Part shown: one piece after another, positions 9,570-19,028 of the stretch
How the letters are laid out: each line of letters begins with the position of its first letter
Numbering within the stretch: position 1 is the first letter of the stretch
NCBI GenBank assembly: GCA_013286315.1
Contig: JABDFX010000008.1
Location: 1 to 64,000 of the forward strand
Reading direction: 5' to 3'
Source: Bacteroidota bacterium
Lineage (GTDB): Bacteria > Bacteroidota > Bacteroidia > Chitinophagales > Chitinophagaceae
DNA: 64,000 bases
Notes under the pieces: model-generated
The model's input: the letters and a program-made list of their open reading frames with translations, nothing else
The model's database searches: none
Told to the model about the DNA's origin: nothing
Made by a program: the position numbers and the translations under genes

Positions 9570-12278
9570 ATGAACAACGGGGGCAAAATTAGTTTAAAAT
9601 ACCTTTCCACGCTGATTTTAACATTGCTATTCTTTTGTGTAACTGTTAACAGTTCAGCCCGTTATTATAGAAATCGTGACAAGCCTCCGCCGGATGTTGA
9701 GGATACAATTCCAAAAAAAAACATTTCCTCATTAAAAGATACCGTCATCATCGATTCAGCGTTGCTGGATACCCTTCCTTTTCATTCAGACAGTGTCAGG
9801 CTGCAGGTTGATACGATTCATGCCCCTTATTCAAAAGATTCGCTGGATGCTCCCATCTCCTACAGTGCACAGGATTCCGTAGTTCTGGACGTGCCGACCA
9901 AGAATATTACATTATATAACAAGGCGAATACAAAATTCAAGGATATTGATCTGGATGCCTATAATATCCGGATGGATCAGGCCAACAGCCTGCTCCTGGC
10001 TACTTACGCAAGAGATACATCCGGCGCTATGATCGGGCGGCCGAAAATGACACAGGCCGAGACAAAAATGGAGTCGGATTCTATGGTCTTCAATATGAAA
10101 ACGAAGAAGGGCATCACCATCAATACGTTTACGCAAAGCGGTGAAATGTATGTGATGGGGGAGAAGATGAAAAAGATTTCCACGAATGACTATTATGCAT
10201 TCCGCGGACGTTTCACAACATGTAATCTGGATACACCCCATTTTGCATTCCGGACAAATAAGATGAAGCTGATCAATAAGCAAATGGCGATCACAGGACC
10301 AGTACATCCTGAATTTGAAGGTGTTCCGATTCCGATATATATTCCATTTGGGTATTTCCCGATTTCGCAGGGAAGACACTCCGGATTCCTAGCGCCCACC
10401 TTCGATGTGAGTTCCCAATATGGTCTCGGACTACAGGGGCTTGGTTATTATAAAGTGCTGAGTGATAATTTTGATGTAGCCTTCCGGGCTGATATTTATT
10501 CGTACGGGGGGTATACGTTACACCTGACGCCAGAATACAGGGTCCGGTACCGTTATAGCGGGCGAATGAATTTTATTTATCAGAATATCCGTATACTCAA
10601 TAATTCGGGTGAGGCTGCATACACCTCCTCTAAGACCTATAACCTTCAGTGGGCACATAATGTGGACAGCAAGGCCCATCCCGGTCAGAATTTTTCTGCC
10701 AACCTAAATCTGATGTCGGCTTCCTTCAACAAATATGTTTTAACTAACCCGACAGCTGTTTATAATAACCAGATCAGTTCATCCATTGCCTATTCAAAAA
10801 CATTTGAAGACGGTAGATACAATTTGACGGTGAACGCAAACCATAACCAGGATAATATTTCTGGTCTTGTAAATATTAATGCACCGTCTATTGGGTTTAC
10901 CGCCATCACCATTTATCCTTTTGCTCCCAAAGATTATGTCGGTATTCCCAAATGGTATCAGAAACTCGGGATCGGACTGAATTCCAATATTTCGGGTGCG
11001 ACCAGTTATTATGATTCCATGGCAAGCTTCAGTCATGTTTTGGACACTTTTAAATGGGGTGCACAAAATAATGTCCCGATTACCCTGGCCTTACCTCAGC
11101 TGGGTTTTTTACAAATCACACCCGGCGTGAGTTTCCAAAACAGGATCCTGAGCATGAAATATAATTATGCCTGGGATTCTCTTAACCAGAAGCTTGATAC
11201 GCTGCCGACAGAAAAAGGGGTATTTTTTGCCAATAACGTAGCATTCTCTCTGAGCCTGAGTACTGCGATCTTTGGAACGTTCCAGCATTTCGGAAAGAAC
11301 AGCAAGATCCTGGGTATTCGCCACACAGTAAGGCCTACCATCAGTTTTTCTTACTCTCCGGACCTGTCTAAAAGTTACTATACGGAGAATATTCAGTATA
11401 CTAAGGAGGGTAATAAACAAAGCTTCAACCGTTTTAACGGAAACATATACAGCGCGTTTTCTCAAGGATCTTTCGGAGGATTGAGTTTCGGAATAGATAA
11501 CAATATTGAAATGAAAGTAAAATCAAAAACGGACACCAGTGCGGGCGCGAATGAAAAAGTGAAACTGATCGACGGATTTGGTTTTACCGGAAGTTATAAT
11601 TACCTGGCCGACTCTTTTAAACTGAGTCCTATTTATTTTTATCTGCGTAGTACATTATTCAAGAACATTAATATCTCTGCAACCACCAGTTTAAATCCTT
11701 ATCAGCACGATACCCTGGGAATAAATATTAATAAATATGCCTGGGAAGGCAAAGGATTTAGTCTCGGACGAATTGTCGGTGGTAATATTTCCATATCCAC
11801 TTCCTTTAAAAGCAAACCGATCGATCCGAAGAAAAATGAACAGGATCAAAAGAATATCGTGGACAACCAGATGCCGATGACCATTGATGAACAGCAGGCA
11901 GAACTGGCTTATATCCGAAGTAATCCGGCAGAATTTGTCGATTTTAATATTGCCTGGTCGCTCAATGTTTCATTTGCGTATAGTTTTACAAACACATTTG
12001 TTGTAAACCGGTATGTCACACAAACCAGTTCCTCCCTTATTTTAAATGGAGATTTTAATCTGACAGAAAAATGGAAAGTGGGGTTCAATTGCTATTACGA
12101 TGTAAAGAACCTGGTGATGAATAACCTCACAACTTTTCTTTCGCGGGATATGCACTGCTGGCAACTCTCTATTAATGTGACACCTGTAGGTGTTTATCGG
12201 TCTTTCAACATTACCATCAGCCCCAAATCAGGCATTTTACGCGATCTGCATATCAATCGCTCGCGTACGTTCTATTGA
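9570..12278 (+). CDS. lptD: LPS-assembly outer-membrane protein LptD (Bacteroidota type)
   Basis: 902 residues. A hydrophobic export segment (about residues 11-28) precedes an OstA-like periplasmic domain (about 90-230, ITLYNKANTKFKDIDLDAYN, then GEMYVMGEKMKKIS). The LptD barrel follows, with the characteristic entry IPIYIPFGYFPISQGRHSG and a barrel through to the C-terminus. It inserts lipopolysaccharide into the outer leaflet. It is divergent from the amidase/MCE/OstA-like genes, a pairing that makes functional sense because the OstA-like protein would feed the barrel. The 3' end overlaps plsC by 7 bp tail-to-tail. Confidence 0.92.
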   Translation: MNNGGKISLKYLSTLILTLLFFCVTVNSSARYYRNRDKPPPDVEDTIPKKNISSLKDTVIIDSALLDTLPFHSDSVRLQVDTIHAPYSKDSLDAPISYSAQDSVVLDVPTKNITLYNKANTKFKDIDLDAYNIRMDQANSLLLATYARDTSGAMIGRPKMTQAETKMESDSMVFNMKTKKGITINTFTQSGEMYVMGEKMKKISTNDYYAFRGRFTTCNLDTPHFAFRTNKMKLINKQMAITGPVHPEFEGVPIPIYIPFGYFPISQGRHSGFLAPTFDVSSQYGLGLQGLGYYKVLSDNFDVAFRADIYSYGGYTLHLTPEYRVRYRYSGRMNFIYQNIRILNNSGEAAYTSSKTYNLQWAHNVDSKAHPGQNFSANLNLMSASFNKYVLTNPTAVYNNQISSSIAYSKTFEDGRYNLTVNANHNQDNISGLVNINAPSIGFTAITIYPFAPKDYVGIPKWYQKLGIGLNSNISGATSYYDSMASFSHVLDTFKWGAQNNVPITLALPQLGFLQITPGVSFQNRILSMKYNYAWDSLNQKLDTLPTEKGVFFANNVAFSLSLSTAIFGTFQHFGKNSKILGIRHTVRPTISFSYSPDLSKSYYTENIQYTKEGNKQSFNRFNGNIYSAFSQGSFGGLSFGIDNNIEMKVKSKTDTSAGANEKVKLIDGFGFTGSYNYLADSFKLSPIYFYLRSTLFKNINISATTSLNPYQHDTLGININKYAWEGKGFSLGRIVGGNISISTSFKSKPIDPKKNEQDQKNIVDNQMPMTIDEQQAELAYIRSNPAEFVDFNIAWSLNVSFAYSFTNTFVVNRYVTQTSSSLILNGDFNLTEKWKVGFNCYYDVKNLVMNNLTTFLSRDMHCWQLSINVTPVGVYRSFNITISPKSGILRDLHINRSRTFY

Positions 12279-13012
12279 TGCTGAACAATAAAATTTTTCA
12301 TCAGATCAAATACGCGTGCTTTTAATTGTTCTACAGTTTCACCGGGTAATACTTCCACTTCGGGAAGAAATTCCATTTTTAATTTTACGGGCATAAGATA
12401 AAAACCTTTATCGGGCGGATTGGCCTTCCGGCTATTGAAAATGATCATCGGAATAATTGCATGGCCCGAGGTCACAGCGAGTCGGAAGGCACCGTCGTGA
12501 AAAGGTTTGATTGGCTCTGCTGAAGTATTTCTGGTTCCTTCCGGATAAATGCACATATGCAGGCCCATGTCCAGCACTTCTTTCATTTTTGTATAACTCT
12601 CACGCCTGCTTTTTTCATTTTTCCTGTCAACAAGGATACTTCCAGTTTGGTAAATCAGTCCGAAGAGCGGAATTTTAGCCATCTCTGCTTTGGCGATGGT
12701 TTTGTTTCCTCCGGGAATACCAGGTGAGGAAACGGGCACGTCGATCAGCGCATTGTGATTACAAACGACGATATAAGTTTTCCCATTTTTAAAATATTCG
12801 CGCCCGCGAATGGTCAGTGGGCAGCCGACAAGGCCGAGGAAAACATCCATCCATATCCTTGAGTAACGTATAAATCGGTTTGTTTTTCTGGGATCCTTCT
12901 GAAAATAAATAAAAAGGAAAAAGGGAATCAGGAAAAGAAGCATGGTTGAAACGAAAATCAACGCCCCCCAGGCCGCCCAGATTCTACCGAAAATATTTTT
13001 AATAATTTGCAA
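12272..13012 (-). CDS. plsC: 1-acyl-sn-glycerol-3-phosphate acyltransferase (PlsC family)
   Basis: 246-residue membrane-associated acyltransferase that makes phosphatidic acid from lysophosphatidic acid. An N-terminal membrane helix spans about residues 15-36. The catalytic H-x4-D motif is H86-D91 (CNHNALID) and the glycerophosphate-binding motif PEGTR is at 157-161. Its stop lies inside the end of lptD, an unusual tail-to-tail overlap. It follows ung by 17 bp on the same strand, so the two are probably cotranscribed. Confidence 0.92.
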   Translation of the reverse strand: MQIIKNIFGRIWAAWGALIFVSTMLLFLIPFFLFIYFQKDPRKTNRFIRYSRIWMDVFLGLVGCPLTIRGREYFKNGKTYIVVCNHNALIDVPVSSPGIPGGNKTIAKAEMAKIPLFGLIYQTGSILVDRKNEKSRRESYTKMKEVLDMGLHMCIYPEGTRNTSAEPIKPFHDGAFRLAVTSGHAIIPMIIFNSRKANPPDKGFYLMPVKLKMEFLPEVEVLPGETVEQLKARVFDLMKNFIVQHQ

Positions 13013-13029
13013 GACGATTCATTTGGTGG

Positions 13030-13701
13030 TTATAGTTTCCAGTCGATCGGATCTATTCCGTTCTTCATCAGGTAGGTATTGGCTTTCGAAAAATGCCTGC
13101 ATCCGAAAAATCCCTTATCAGCAGAAAAAGGGGAGGGATGGGCAGCTTTCAAAACATAATGTTTGGTTTCATCGATCAGGGATTGTTTTTCCTGAGCAAA
13201 TTTCCCCCAAAGAAGGAACACCAGATTTTTTTTAAGATCGGAAAGTTTCTGAATCACCGTATCCGTAAATTCTCCCCATCCGGCCTGGGAATGACTGGCC
13301 GGAGCATTTGCCAGCACGGTCAGATAGGCATTGAGTAATAACACTCCCTGCCTGGCCCACGGACTCAGATTGCCGGTCTGTGGAATCGGCATTCCAACGT
13401 CAGTATTCAATTCCTTAAAAATATTCTGCAAAGAGGGCGGGGGCCGGATTCCATCCGGGACGGAGAAGCACAGTCCGTGCGCCTGACCCGGCCCATGATA
13501 AGGATCCTGACCGAGGATGACCAACTTCGTGTTTTCAAAAGGGCACATTTCGAAGGCATTAAAAATCTGGCTCCCTGGCGGATAAATTATTTTGCCAAGA
13601 ATCTTTTCCGTCTTGAGAAAATGTACGATCTGTAAGAAATAGGGTTTGCTGAATTCGGCTTCCAGTACTTTTTTCCAGCCGGCTTCCATTTGGACATTCA
13701 T
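13030..13701 (-). CDS. ung: Uracil-DNA glycosylase, family 1
   Basis: Removes uracil from DNA in base-excision repair. The 223-residue length fits the family. The water-activating loop GQDPYHG includes D66 and the catalytic-loop His is H188 (HPSPFSA). The other family features GLCFSVP and LLLNAYLTV are present. The start ATG at 13701 lies just inside a repeat-rich divergent spacer. Confidence 0.97.
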   Translation of the reverse strand: MNVQMEAGWKKVLEAEFSKPYFLQIVHFLKTEKILGKIIYPPGSQIFNAFEMCPFENTKLVILGQDPYHGPGQAHGLCFSVPDGIRPPPSLQNIFKELNTDVGMPIPQTGNLSPWARQGVLLLNAYLTVLANAPASHSQAGWGEFTDTVIQKLSDLKKNLVFLLWGKFAQEKQSLIDETKHYVLKAAHPSPFSADKGFFGCRHFSKANTYLMKNGIDPIDWKL

Positions 13702-13719
13702 GTTGCAATTTAAGTCCTT

Positions 13720-13858
13720 AAGCTCAAAGCATAAGGTCTAAAGCCTAAAACTGAATTTGGAAATTGAAATGTTTCTTTATGAATGGAAGGTTCCGTTCGA
13801 AAAAAGCTCTTTATACTTAAAGAAGTTTTAGACTTTAGGCTTTGGGCTTTTGGCTTAG
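13720..13858. repeat. Inverted repeat of AAGCCTAAAGTCTAAAAC words
   Basis: The left arm (13720-13752, AGGTCTAAAGCCTAAAACTG) pairs with the right arm (13824-13858, AGTTTTAGACTTTAGGCTTTGGGC...) around a loop of about 70 bases. The same word set occurs at 30726-30852, one-armed at 23536, and in the end of the gene at 17537. This copy lies between divergent genes (ung and the VOC protein), where a terminator is not expected. Confidence 0.7.
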
Positions 13859-13881
13859 TTGTATATTTAAAATAAAAAATA

Positions 13882-14301
13882 ATGTCAAATATCCAACTTG
13901 AAATGATGCCCTATCTCTCTTTCCAGGGCAATTGTGAAGAAGCACTGCATTTCTACAGCGAGATACTGGATGGGCGGATTGAAATTGTATCCCGTTATGA
14001 TAATCCTGCAATGAATACAGCAGTGGATTTTAAAAATAAGATCCTGCATGCGCGTTTTTCTTTTGGGAATTACACACTGTTTGCAAGCGACGTAATGCCT
14101 AAAAAACAAGATGAACAAATGACCAGCAATATTGCCATATCTCTGGGGTTTCATGATGAAGTGGTTGCTGAAAATATTTTTGACAGACTGAGTGCGGATG
14201 GTGACATTCATATTCCATTTAAGAAACAGTTCTGGGGAGACTGGCATGGCAATTTCAAGGATCGTTTTGATATCCGCTGGATGGTGAATTGTACAAAGTA
14301 A
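13882..14301 (+). CDS. VOC family protein (PhnB/3-demethylubiquinone methyltransferase-like fold)
   Basis: 139 residues of the vicinal-oxygen-chelate/glyoxalase fold, PhnB subgroup. It starts with the typical MPYLSFQGNCEEALHFYSEIL and ends with FKDRFDIRWMVNC. These proteins are usually of unknown substrate despite the name PhnB, and no catalytic role can be assigned. It is a single gene, with 58 bases to the following GH97 gene. Confidence 0.85.
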   Translation: MSNIQLEMMPYLSFQGNCEEALHFYSEILDGRIEIVSRYDNPAMNTAVDFKNKILHARFSFGNYTLFASDVMPKKQDEQMTSNIAISLGFHDEVVAENIFDRLSADGDIHIPFKKQFWGDWHGNFKDRFDIRWMVNCTK

Positions 14302-14359
14302 AATAGGTGATTACATTGGCGGCAGGTTCTGTTGTTGTAGTCATGTCCATAAAAATTGC

Positions 14360-16363
14360 ATGATGTCAATATCTCGTTATAATATAAAATCAGTCATCTC
14401 GGTCTTTGCATTCACGGTTATTTCTGTGTACGCATGGAGCTTTCCCCCGGCACCCCTGCGTTTATTCAGTCCTGATAAAAAAATAGTTTTTGAATTTGAA
14501 ATTCGTCAGGGCAAACCGGGTTACAGTGTGCGATATGAAGGCAGAAGGGTGATTGATTTTTCAATGCTGAATTTGCTGTTCAAAAACGGTTCGCTGGAAA
14601 ATGGCGTCAGGCTGGTAAATTTAGTACGCATGGATTCTGCCGAACAATATACTTTAATGACCGGCAGGTCGTCGGCGGCGAATGATTCTTTTCGTCAGAT
14701 CAGCTTGTTTTTAAAAGAATTGCATGACCCCATGCGTGATTTTGTATTGCAGGTTCGTGCATTTAACGACGGCATCGCATTCCGGTACGAATTTCTAAAA
14801 ACCGGAGAAGATTCACTCATTCTGGCAGAGGAGAAGGATGAATTTCAGATTACCGGAAATCCTGCCACGCACGCGTTGATACTTGATGGATTTGAAAATG
14901 CACACGAAGGAAATTATTTACGCCGTGCATACTCTGATCTGCCAACAGACAGTCTCATGGATATGCCCATATTATTTTCGTTTTCTGATAGTATTTACCT
15001 GGCCATCACAGAAGCTGCACTGTTGGATTATGCTGGCATGTATCTGGTAAAAACGAAATCAGGACTTGAATCAAAACTATCACCAGATCCTTCAAGGCCA
15101 GGATTTGCCGTTACCGCACTCTTACCGCATCTAAGTCCCTGGCGGGTTTTACTGATCAGTCGTCGTGCCGGAAAATTTTTAGAGACCAATCTGCTCACGG
15201 ACCTTTCGCCGCCTAACCGGATGAACGATCTGAGTTGGCTGAAGCCGGGCAAAACAACTTTCCCCTGGTGGAACGGGAATGTAACGGCAGACACGTTGAA
15301 TGCTCCCGGAAACAATTTCGTTACGCAACAATATTATATTGACTTCTGCGAAAGAAATAAAATTGATTACCATTCTGTGGTGGAATATGGTCTTCACCAA
15401 TGGTACCAGGATGACGGAATCAGTTTTATGCCCGGACCACACAGCAATGTGCTCAAACCTGTGCCGGGGCTGGATATGAAACAGGTCTGCGATTATGCAC
15501 ACAGTAAAGGAGTCGGTGTAAGAGTTTGGGTTCATTGGAAGGCGCTTTATCCAAAACTGGATAGTGCTTTTACGTTATTTGAACAATGGGGATTGTCAGG
15601 AATGATGGTGGATTTTATGAACAGGGATGATCAGGATATGGTGAATATACAAACTGACATTCTTCAAAAAGCAGCGGCACATCATTTACATATACAGTTT
15701 CACGGAGCATATAAACCAACTGGCCTCAGCAGAACGTATCCAAATGAATTTACCAGGGAAGCCACTTTGAATTATGAGGCGGACAAATGGAATCCCAAGG
15801 GCGTTGACCCGGATCACGATCTGGATATTGCCTTCACACGTTTGATAGCCGGCAGCACGGACTATCATCTGGGTGGTTTCAGAGCGGTTACCGCCGATAA
15901 ATTCCGGGCTCAGTATACAAGGCCACTGGTGCTTGGAACAAGAGCCCACATGCTGGCAATGTATGTAGTGCTGGAAAATGCCAATGCGATGGTATGTGAT
16001 TATCCCGAAGCATATGAAGGTCAGCGCGGATTTGAATTTATTCAGGAGGTACCAGTGACATGGGATAAAACAATAGTACCTGATGGTATACCAGATCAAT
16101 ATTTAATGATAGCGAGAAAAAAAGGCAATAACTGGTGGATAGGAGGCATCACGGGTAATTTATCCAGGGAATTGAAATTAAATCCGGTCTTCTCTTTGGG
16201 AGAGAATAATACATGGCGGGCAACTATTTATCAGGACGATTTGAAATCACCTTTTAATCCGAATGGAATATTAATCAGCACAATCAGTGTAAACCGGAAG
16301 ACCGTGTTGAACATCCCTTTAGCTGCCGGTGGTGGATTTATGATTAAATTAGAAAGAATATAA
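14360..16363 (+). CDS. Glycoside hydrolase family 97 (alpha-glucosidase/alpha-galactosidase type)
   Basis: 667 residues, the usual GH97 size, with a signal peptide (SVISVFAFTVISVYAWS). The GH97 N-terminal beta-sandwich follows (LFSPDKKIVFEFEIR), then the TIM barrel (YIDFCERNKIDYHSVVEYG; WVHWKALYPKLDSAF) and a C-terminal beta domain. The segment GMMVDFMNRDDQDMVN places an Asp (D418) where retaining GH97 members carry the nucleophile, so a retaining alpha-galactosidase-like activity is inferred; SusB-like inverting members differ here. A second ATG directly follows the first. No Sus genes flank it. Confidence 0.92.
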   Translation: MMSISRYNIKSVISVFAFTVISVYAWSFPPAPLRLFSPDKKIVFEFEIRQGKPGYSVRYEGRRVIDFSMLNLLFKNGSLENGVRLVNLVRMDSAEQYTLMTGRSSAANDSFRQISLFLKELHDPMRDFVLQVRAFNDGIAFRYEFLKTGEDSLILAEEKDEFQITGNPATHALILDGFENAHEGNYLRRAYSDLPTDSLMDMPILFSFSDSIYLAITEAALLDYAGMYLVKTKSGLESKLSPDPSRPGFAVTALLPHLSPWRVLLISRRAGKFLETNLLTDLSPPNRMNDLSWLKPGKTTFPWWNGNVTADTLNAPGNNFVTQQYYIDFCERNKIDYHSVVEYGLHQWYQDDGISFMPGPHSNVLKPVPGLDMKQVCDYAHSKGVGVRVWVHWKALYPKLDSAFTLFEQWGLSGMMVDFMNRDDQDMVNIQTDILQKAAAHHLHIQFHGAYKPTGLSRTYPNEFTREATLNYEADKWNPKGVDPDHDLDIAFTRLIAGSTDYHLGGFRAVTADKFRAQYTRPLVLGTRAHMLAMYVVLENANAMVCDYPEAYEGQRGFEFIQEVPVTWDKTIVPDGIPDQYLMIARKKGNNWWIGGITGNLSRELKLNPVFSLGENNTWRATIYQDDLKSPFNPNGILISTISVNRKTVLNIPLAAGGGFMIKLERI

Positions 16364-16406
16364 ATCAGGCAGATTATTTGCAGTTCCATCAGAAGAAAAT
16401 ATATTA

Positions 16407-17381
16407 ATGAAAGTATTTATCAGCAGGAAAATTCCGGAAGCAGGGTTACAATATTTGCGTGATGCATCCGTTGAGATTTCAGAGTGGACGGAAAAAAGAG
16501 ACCTTTTGCCGGAGGAGTTAATCGCATATTGCAAAAGTGCAGACGCATTTTTGAGTGCGGGTGGGAATAAGATTGACAAAACATTTCTGCATGCGGTAAG
16601 GCACTTGAAAGTGATCAGCCTGCATAGCGCAGGTTATGACAATGTGGATGTTGCTGCTGCAACCGAAATCAAAATGCCGATTGGAAATACACCGGGCGTG
16701 TTAAGTGATGCCACAGCAGATATCGCCTTTTTACTGATGTTGGCTACATCCCGCAAAGCCTTTTATATGAGCAGAATCATTCAGCAGGGTGGCTGGGGTT
16801 TTTTTGAACCGACCGCCAACCTGGGAATCGATATCCGGTACAAAACACTGGGCATTTATGGATTGGGAAAAATTGGATTTGAATTGGCTAAACGGGCTGC
16901 CGCAGCCTTTGGCATGGAAATTATTTATCATAACCGTAGTCATAATGAAGAAGCTGAACAAGAACTTCATGCTCAATGGGTATCTTTTGATGACTTGCTA
17001 GAAAAGAGTGATGTACTTTCCGTTAACACGGCACTGACAGCAGAAACTAAAGGGAAATTCAATAAAGATGTTTTCGCGAAGATGAAACCCACAGCGATAT
17101 TCATCAATGCAGCGCGTGGTTCAATTCATAATGAAGAGGATCTGACGGAGGCTTTGGAAAAAGGAATTATCTGGGGGGCCGGTCTGGATGTAACGAATCC
17201 GGAACCTATGCGGCCGGATCATCCACTGCTTTCCATGCCCAATGTTTGCGTTCTGCCGCATATTGGTTCAGCAACGGAAGAAACGCGTGCGGCCATGTCG
17301 CTGCTTGCCGCAAAAAATATCGTTGCCGGTTTAAAAGGGGAAAGGCTGCCGTTTATTGTAAATCCAGCCATTTATGCGTAA
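16407..17381 (+). CDS. D-isomer 2-hydroxyacid dehydrogenase (glyoxylate/hydroxypyruvate reductase-like)
   Basis: 324-residue cytoplasmic NAD(P)-dependent oxidoreductase. The Rossmann motif GLGKIG is at 152-157 and the catalytic triad is R237 (AARGS), E266 (NPEP) and H285 (LPHIGSAT). An Asn-Arg-Ser after the second Rossmann strand (HNRS, 175-178) favours NADPH over NADH. It is closest in look to GhrB/GRHPR-type enzymes that reduce glyoxylate or hydroxypyruvate to glycolate or glycerate. It follows GH97 by 43 bp but has no obvious functional link to it. Confidence 0.9.
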   Translation: MKVFISRKIPEAGLQYLRDASVEISEWTEKRDLLPEELIAYCKSADAFLSAGGNKIDKTFLHAVRHLKVISLHSAGYDNVDVAAATEIKMPIGNTPGVLSDATADIAFLLMLATSRKAFYMSRIIQQGGWGFFEPTANLGIDIRYKTLGIYGLGKIGFELAKRAAAAFGMEIIYHNRSHNEEAEQELHAQWVSFDDLLEKSDVLSVNTALTAETKGKFNKDVFAKMKPTAIFINAARGSIHNEEDLTEALEKGIIWGAGLDVTNPEPMRPDHPLLSMPNVCVLPHIGSATEETRAAMSLLAAKNIVAGLKGERLPFIVNPAIYA

Positions 17382-17389
17382 AGCCATAT

Positions 17390-17540
17390 TTTAGCATGGT
17401 GAGCGTGGAAGCATAGAAAATTAAAAAGGTGAAAGTTGATAAAGAAAATGATGATGTGATAATATTTTTTCAAACTATCATTTCCTTTTTCAACTTCCAC
17501 TTTCCCTCATTTCCCACCCTCATCACATTTGCCACACTAG
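17390..17540. repeat. Degenerate long inverted repeat between convergent genes
   Basis: The left arm (about 17390-17458, with GTGAAAGTTGATAAAGAAAA) pairs imperfectly with the right arm (about 17470-17540, whose complement reads GTGGAAGTTGAAAAAGGAAA). It fills the space between the dehydrogenase and the DUF5777 gene. It is likely a terminator for both, more decayed than the copy at 3158. Confidence 0.5.
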
Positions 17541-18460
17541 ATTTGGGCTTTCGGCTTATTATGTGGTTTTAGATTGAAGATCCTCGAAATATTGAATCCG
17601 AAATAAATATCTCCATTGCCCCAGCTTCCCACGGTCTGACCAATATACTGCGGCTCATTCATGGTCTGTGCATTTGTGAAAACAAGTTGGAATACATGCC
17701 CTCCCGTTTCAATATCCCAGCCAAAAGAAAGTGCGTTATGTAACGGCAATCCGGTATATGAACTTAATTGATTTGGAAATAAATAGTTGTATTCTGCCGT
17801 AATGGCCATTCGTTTGGTGATCTTAAACCGGCCACCTGCACTAAGAGCAAAAACATTATTATGTTCACTGGCAGAATCGACCAGGTTGTAATGGATGAAG
17901 GTTGGGGTAATTTGAAATGAAAGCTTGCTACTGAATTTCCTGGCGATCAGGATCTGCGCCGTGTAGGCTAAACGGTATGCACTTTTAAAAGCGCTATCCA
18001 GTTTGGGGTTGGCTATTTTATCTGTATAATAGCTGGTAGTCCCCAATAGTGCAATAGACACAGGGACGCTCGCGGGATTATCCGTTTGTCTTAATAATTT
18101 ATATTTCACATAACCATCAAATGTTTCCAGCACAGAACTTCTTCCGATGCCAACAGAAAGGCGGTCGCTGATCCCATAGTCCAGTCCCAGTCGAAGCGTT
18201 GCAAAATCCAATCCCCACAGATGGTAAGCGCCTTGGTTGATGGTCCCGAACCGGTGTTGAATTTCAAAATTTAATGCACCTGCGGCCGGAGCTTCAATTG
18301 TTTTCATATTTACGATGTACAAGGCTTTGAAAGTTCCGGTAACATACTGAGTGCCGTGTGCAGCAGACAATGAATCGCTGATGGAACGCAGCAGACTATC
18401 CTGCGCAATTGACTGAGATGAAATAATTAAACATATCAGGCTGAAATAGATCTTTCGCAT
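17537..18460 (-). CDS. DUF5777 family beta-barrel protein
   Basis: 307 residues from the ATG at 18460, giving a clean signal peptide (MRKIYFSLICLIISSQSIAQ); a longer start at 18493 would overlap the YceI gene and is disfavoured. Conserved family features are FEIQHRFGTINQG, GLDFATLRLGLDYGI and GRSSVLETFDGYVKYKLL, with amphipathic barrel strands to the end. It is predicted to be an outer-membrane barrel of unknown function. It is the last gene of a five- or six-gene run with YceI, a cytochrome c lipoprotein and an OB-fold protein. Its last codons (KPKAQI) come from a repeat-like sequence. Confidence 0.85.
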   Translation of the reverse strand: MRKIYFSLICLIISSQSIAQDSLLRSISDSLSAAHGTQYVTGTFKALYIVNMKTIEAPAAGALNFEIQHRFGTINQGAYHLWGLDFATLRLGLDYGISDRLSVGIGRSSVLETFDGYVKYKLLRQTDNPASVPVSIALLGTTSYYTDKIANPKLDSAFKSAYRLAYTAQILIARKFSSKLSFQITPTFIHYNLVDSASEHNNVFALSAGGRFKITKRMAITAEYNYLFPNQLSSYTGLPLHNALSFGWDIETGGHVFQLVFTNAQTMNEPQYIGQTVGSWGNGDIYFGFNISRIFNLKPHNKPKAQI

Positions 18461-18470
18461 ATTTATTATT

Positions 18471-19016
18471 TTATGTATTTCGCGTCCAGACAATTTGAAC
18501 CTTCACATCGATTTCCTGCGCAATCTTTTCCCTCACTAAACTGGGAATGGTTATCTGATAATCTTCGGGTTTGATTTTGAAAGCGGACGAACCCGTGATC
18601 TTCCCGTTTTTTACTTCAATCTGCCCCGTGGTTTCCAGCGGTTTTGTTACCCCATGTAAACTCAGGTCCCCTTTTACAACAACCTGATAAATGCCGTCTT
18701 TAGATAAATCCATATCTCCGGTACAGCTTCCGGAAAATGTTGCTTTCGGAAACTTATCGCTTTCCACATAGTTCTCATTAAAGTGCGTCTGCATTAATTC
18801 TTTGGGAAAAATGAATCCTTTCAGTAGTGCGGCGAAGGCCATATGATGACTGGCAGGATCCAAAACAGCATATACCTGGTTGTTTTCGCCCCGGATATCT
18901 TCCAACGGAGTTTTCGAGTAAAAACCAATAAAACCGGTTTTGGTTGTGTAGTTCTGACAAATCCCCTTCAAAGAGAAGAAAATCGTAAACAGAAAAATGT
19001 AATACTTTAAAAGCAT
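18471..19016 (-). CDS. YceI family secreted lipid-binding-type protein
   Basis: 181 residues with a signal peptide (MLLKYYIFLFTIFFSLKGICQ). The mature part is a YceI-like lipocalin-type barrel, with the typical H/ESDKFPKATFSG, SLHGVTKPLE and KIKPEDYQITIPSLV segments. YceI proteins bind isoprenoid or fatty chains in the periplasm. It sits 12 bp after the cytochrome c gene and 10 bp before DUF5777, so it is surely in one operon. Confidence 0.9.
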   Translation of the reverse strand: MLLKYYIFLFTIFFSLKGICQNYTTKTGFIGFYSKTPLEDIRGENNQVYAVLDPASHHMAFAALLKGFIFPKELMQTHFNENYVESDKFPKATFSGSCTGDMDLSKDGIYQVVVKGDLSLHGVTKPLETTGQIEVKNGKITGSSAFKIKPEDYQITIPSLVREKIAQEIDVKVQIVWTRNT

Positions 19017-19028
19017 AGTTATTTCTAT

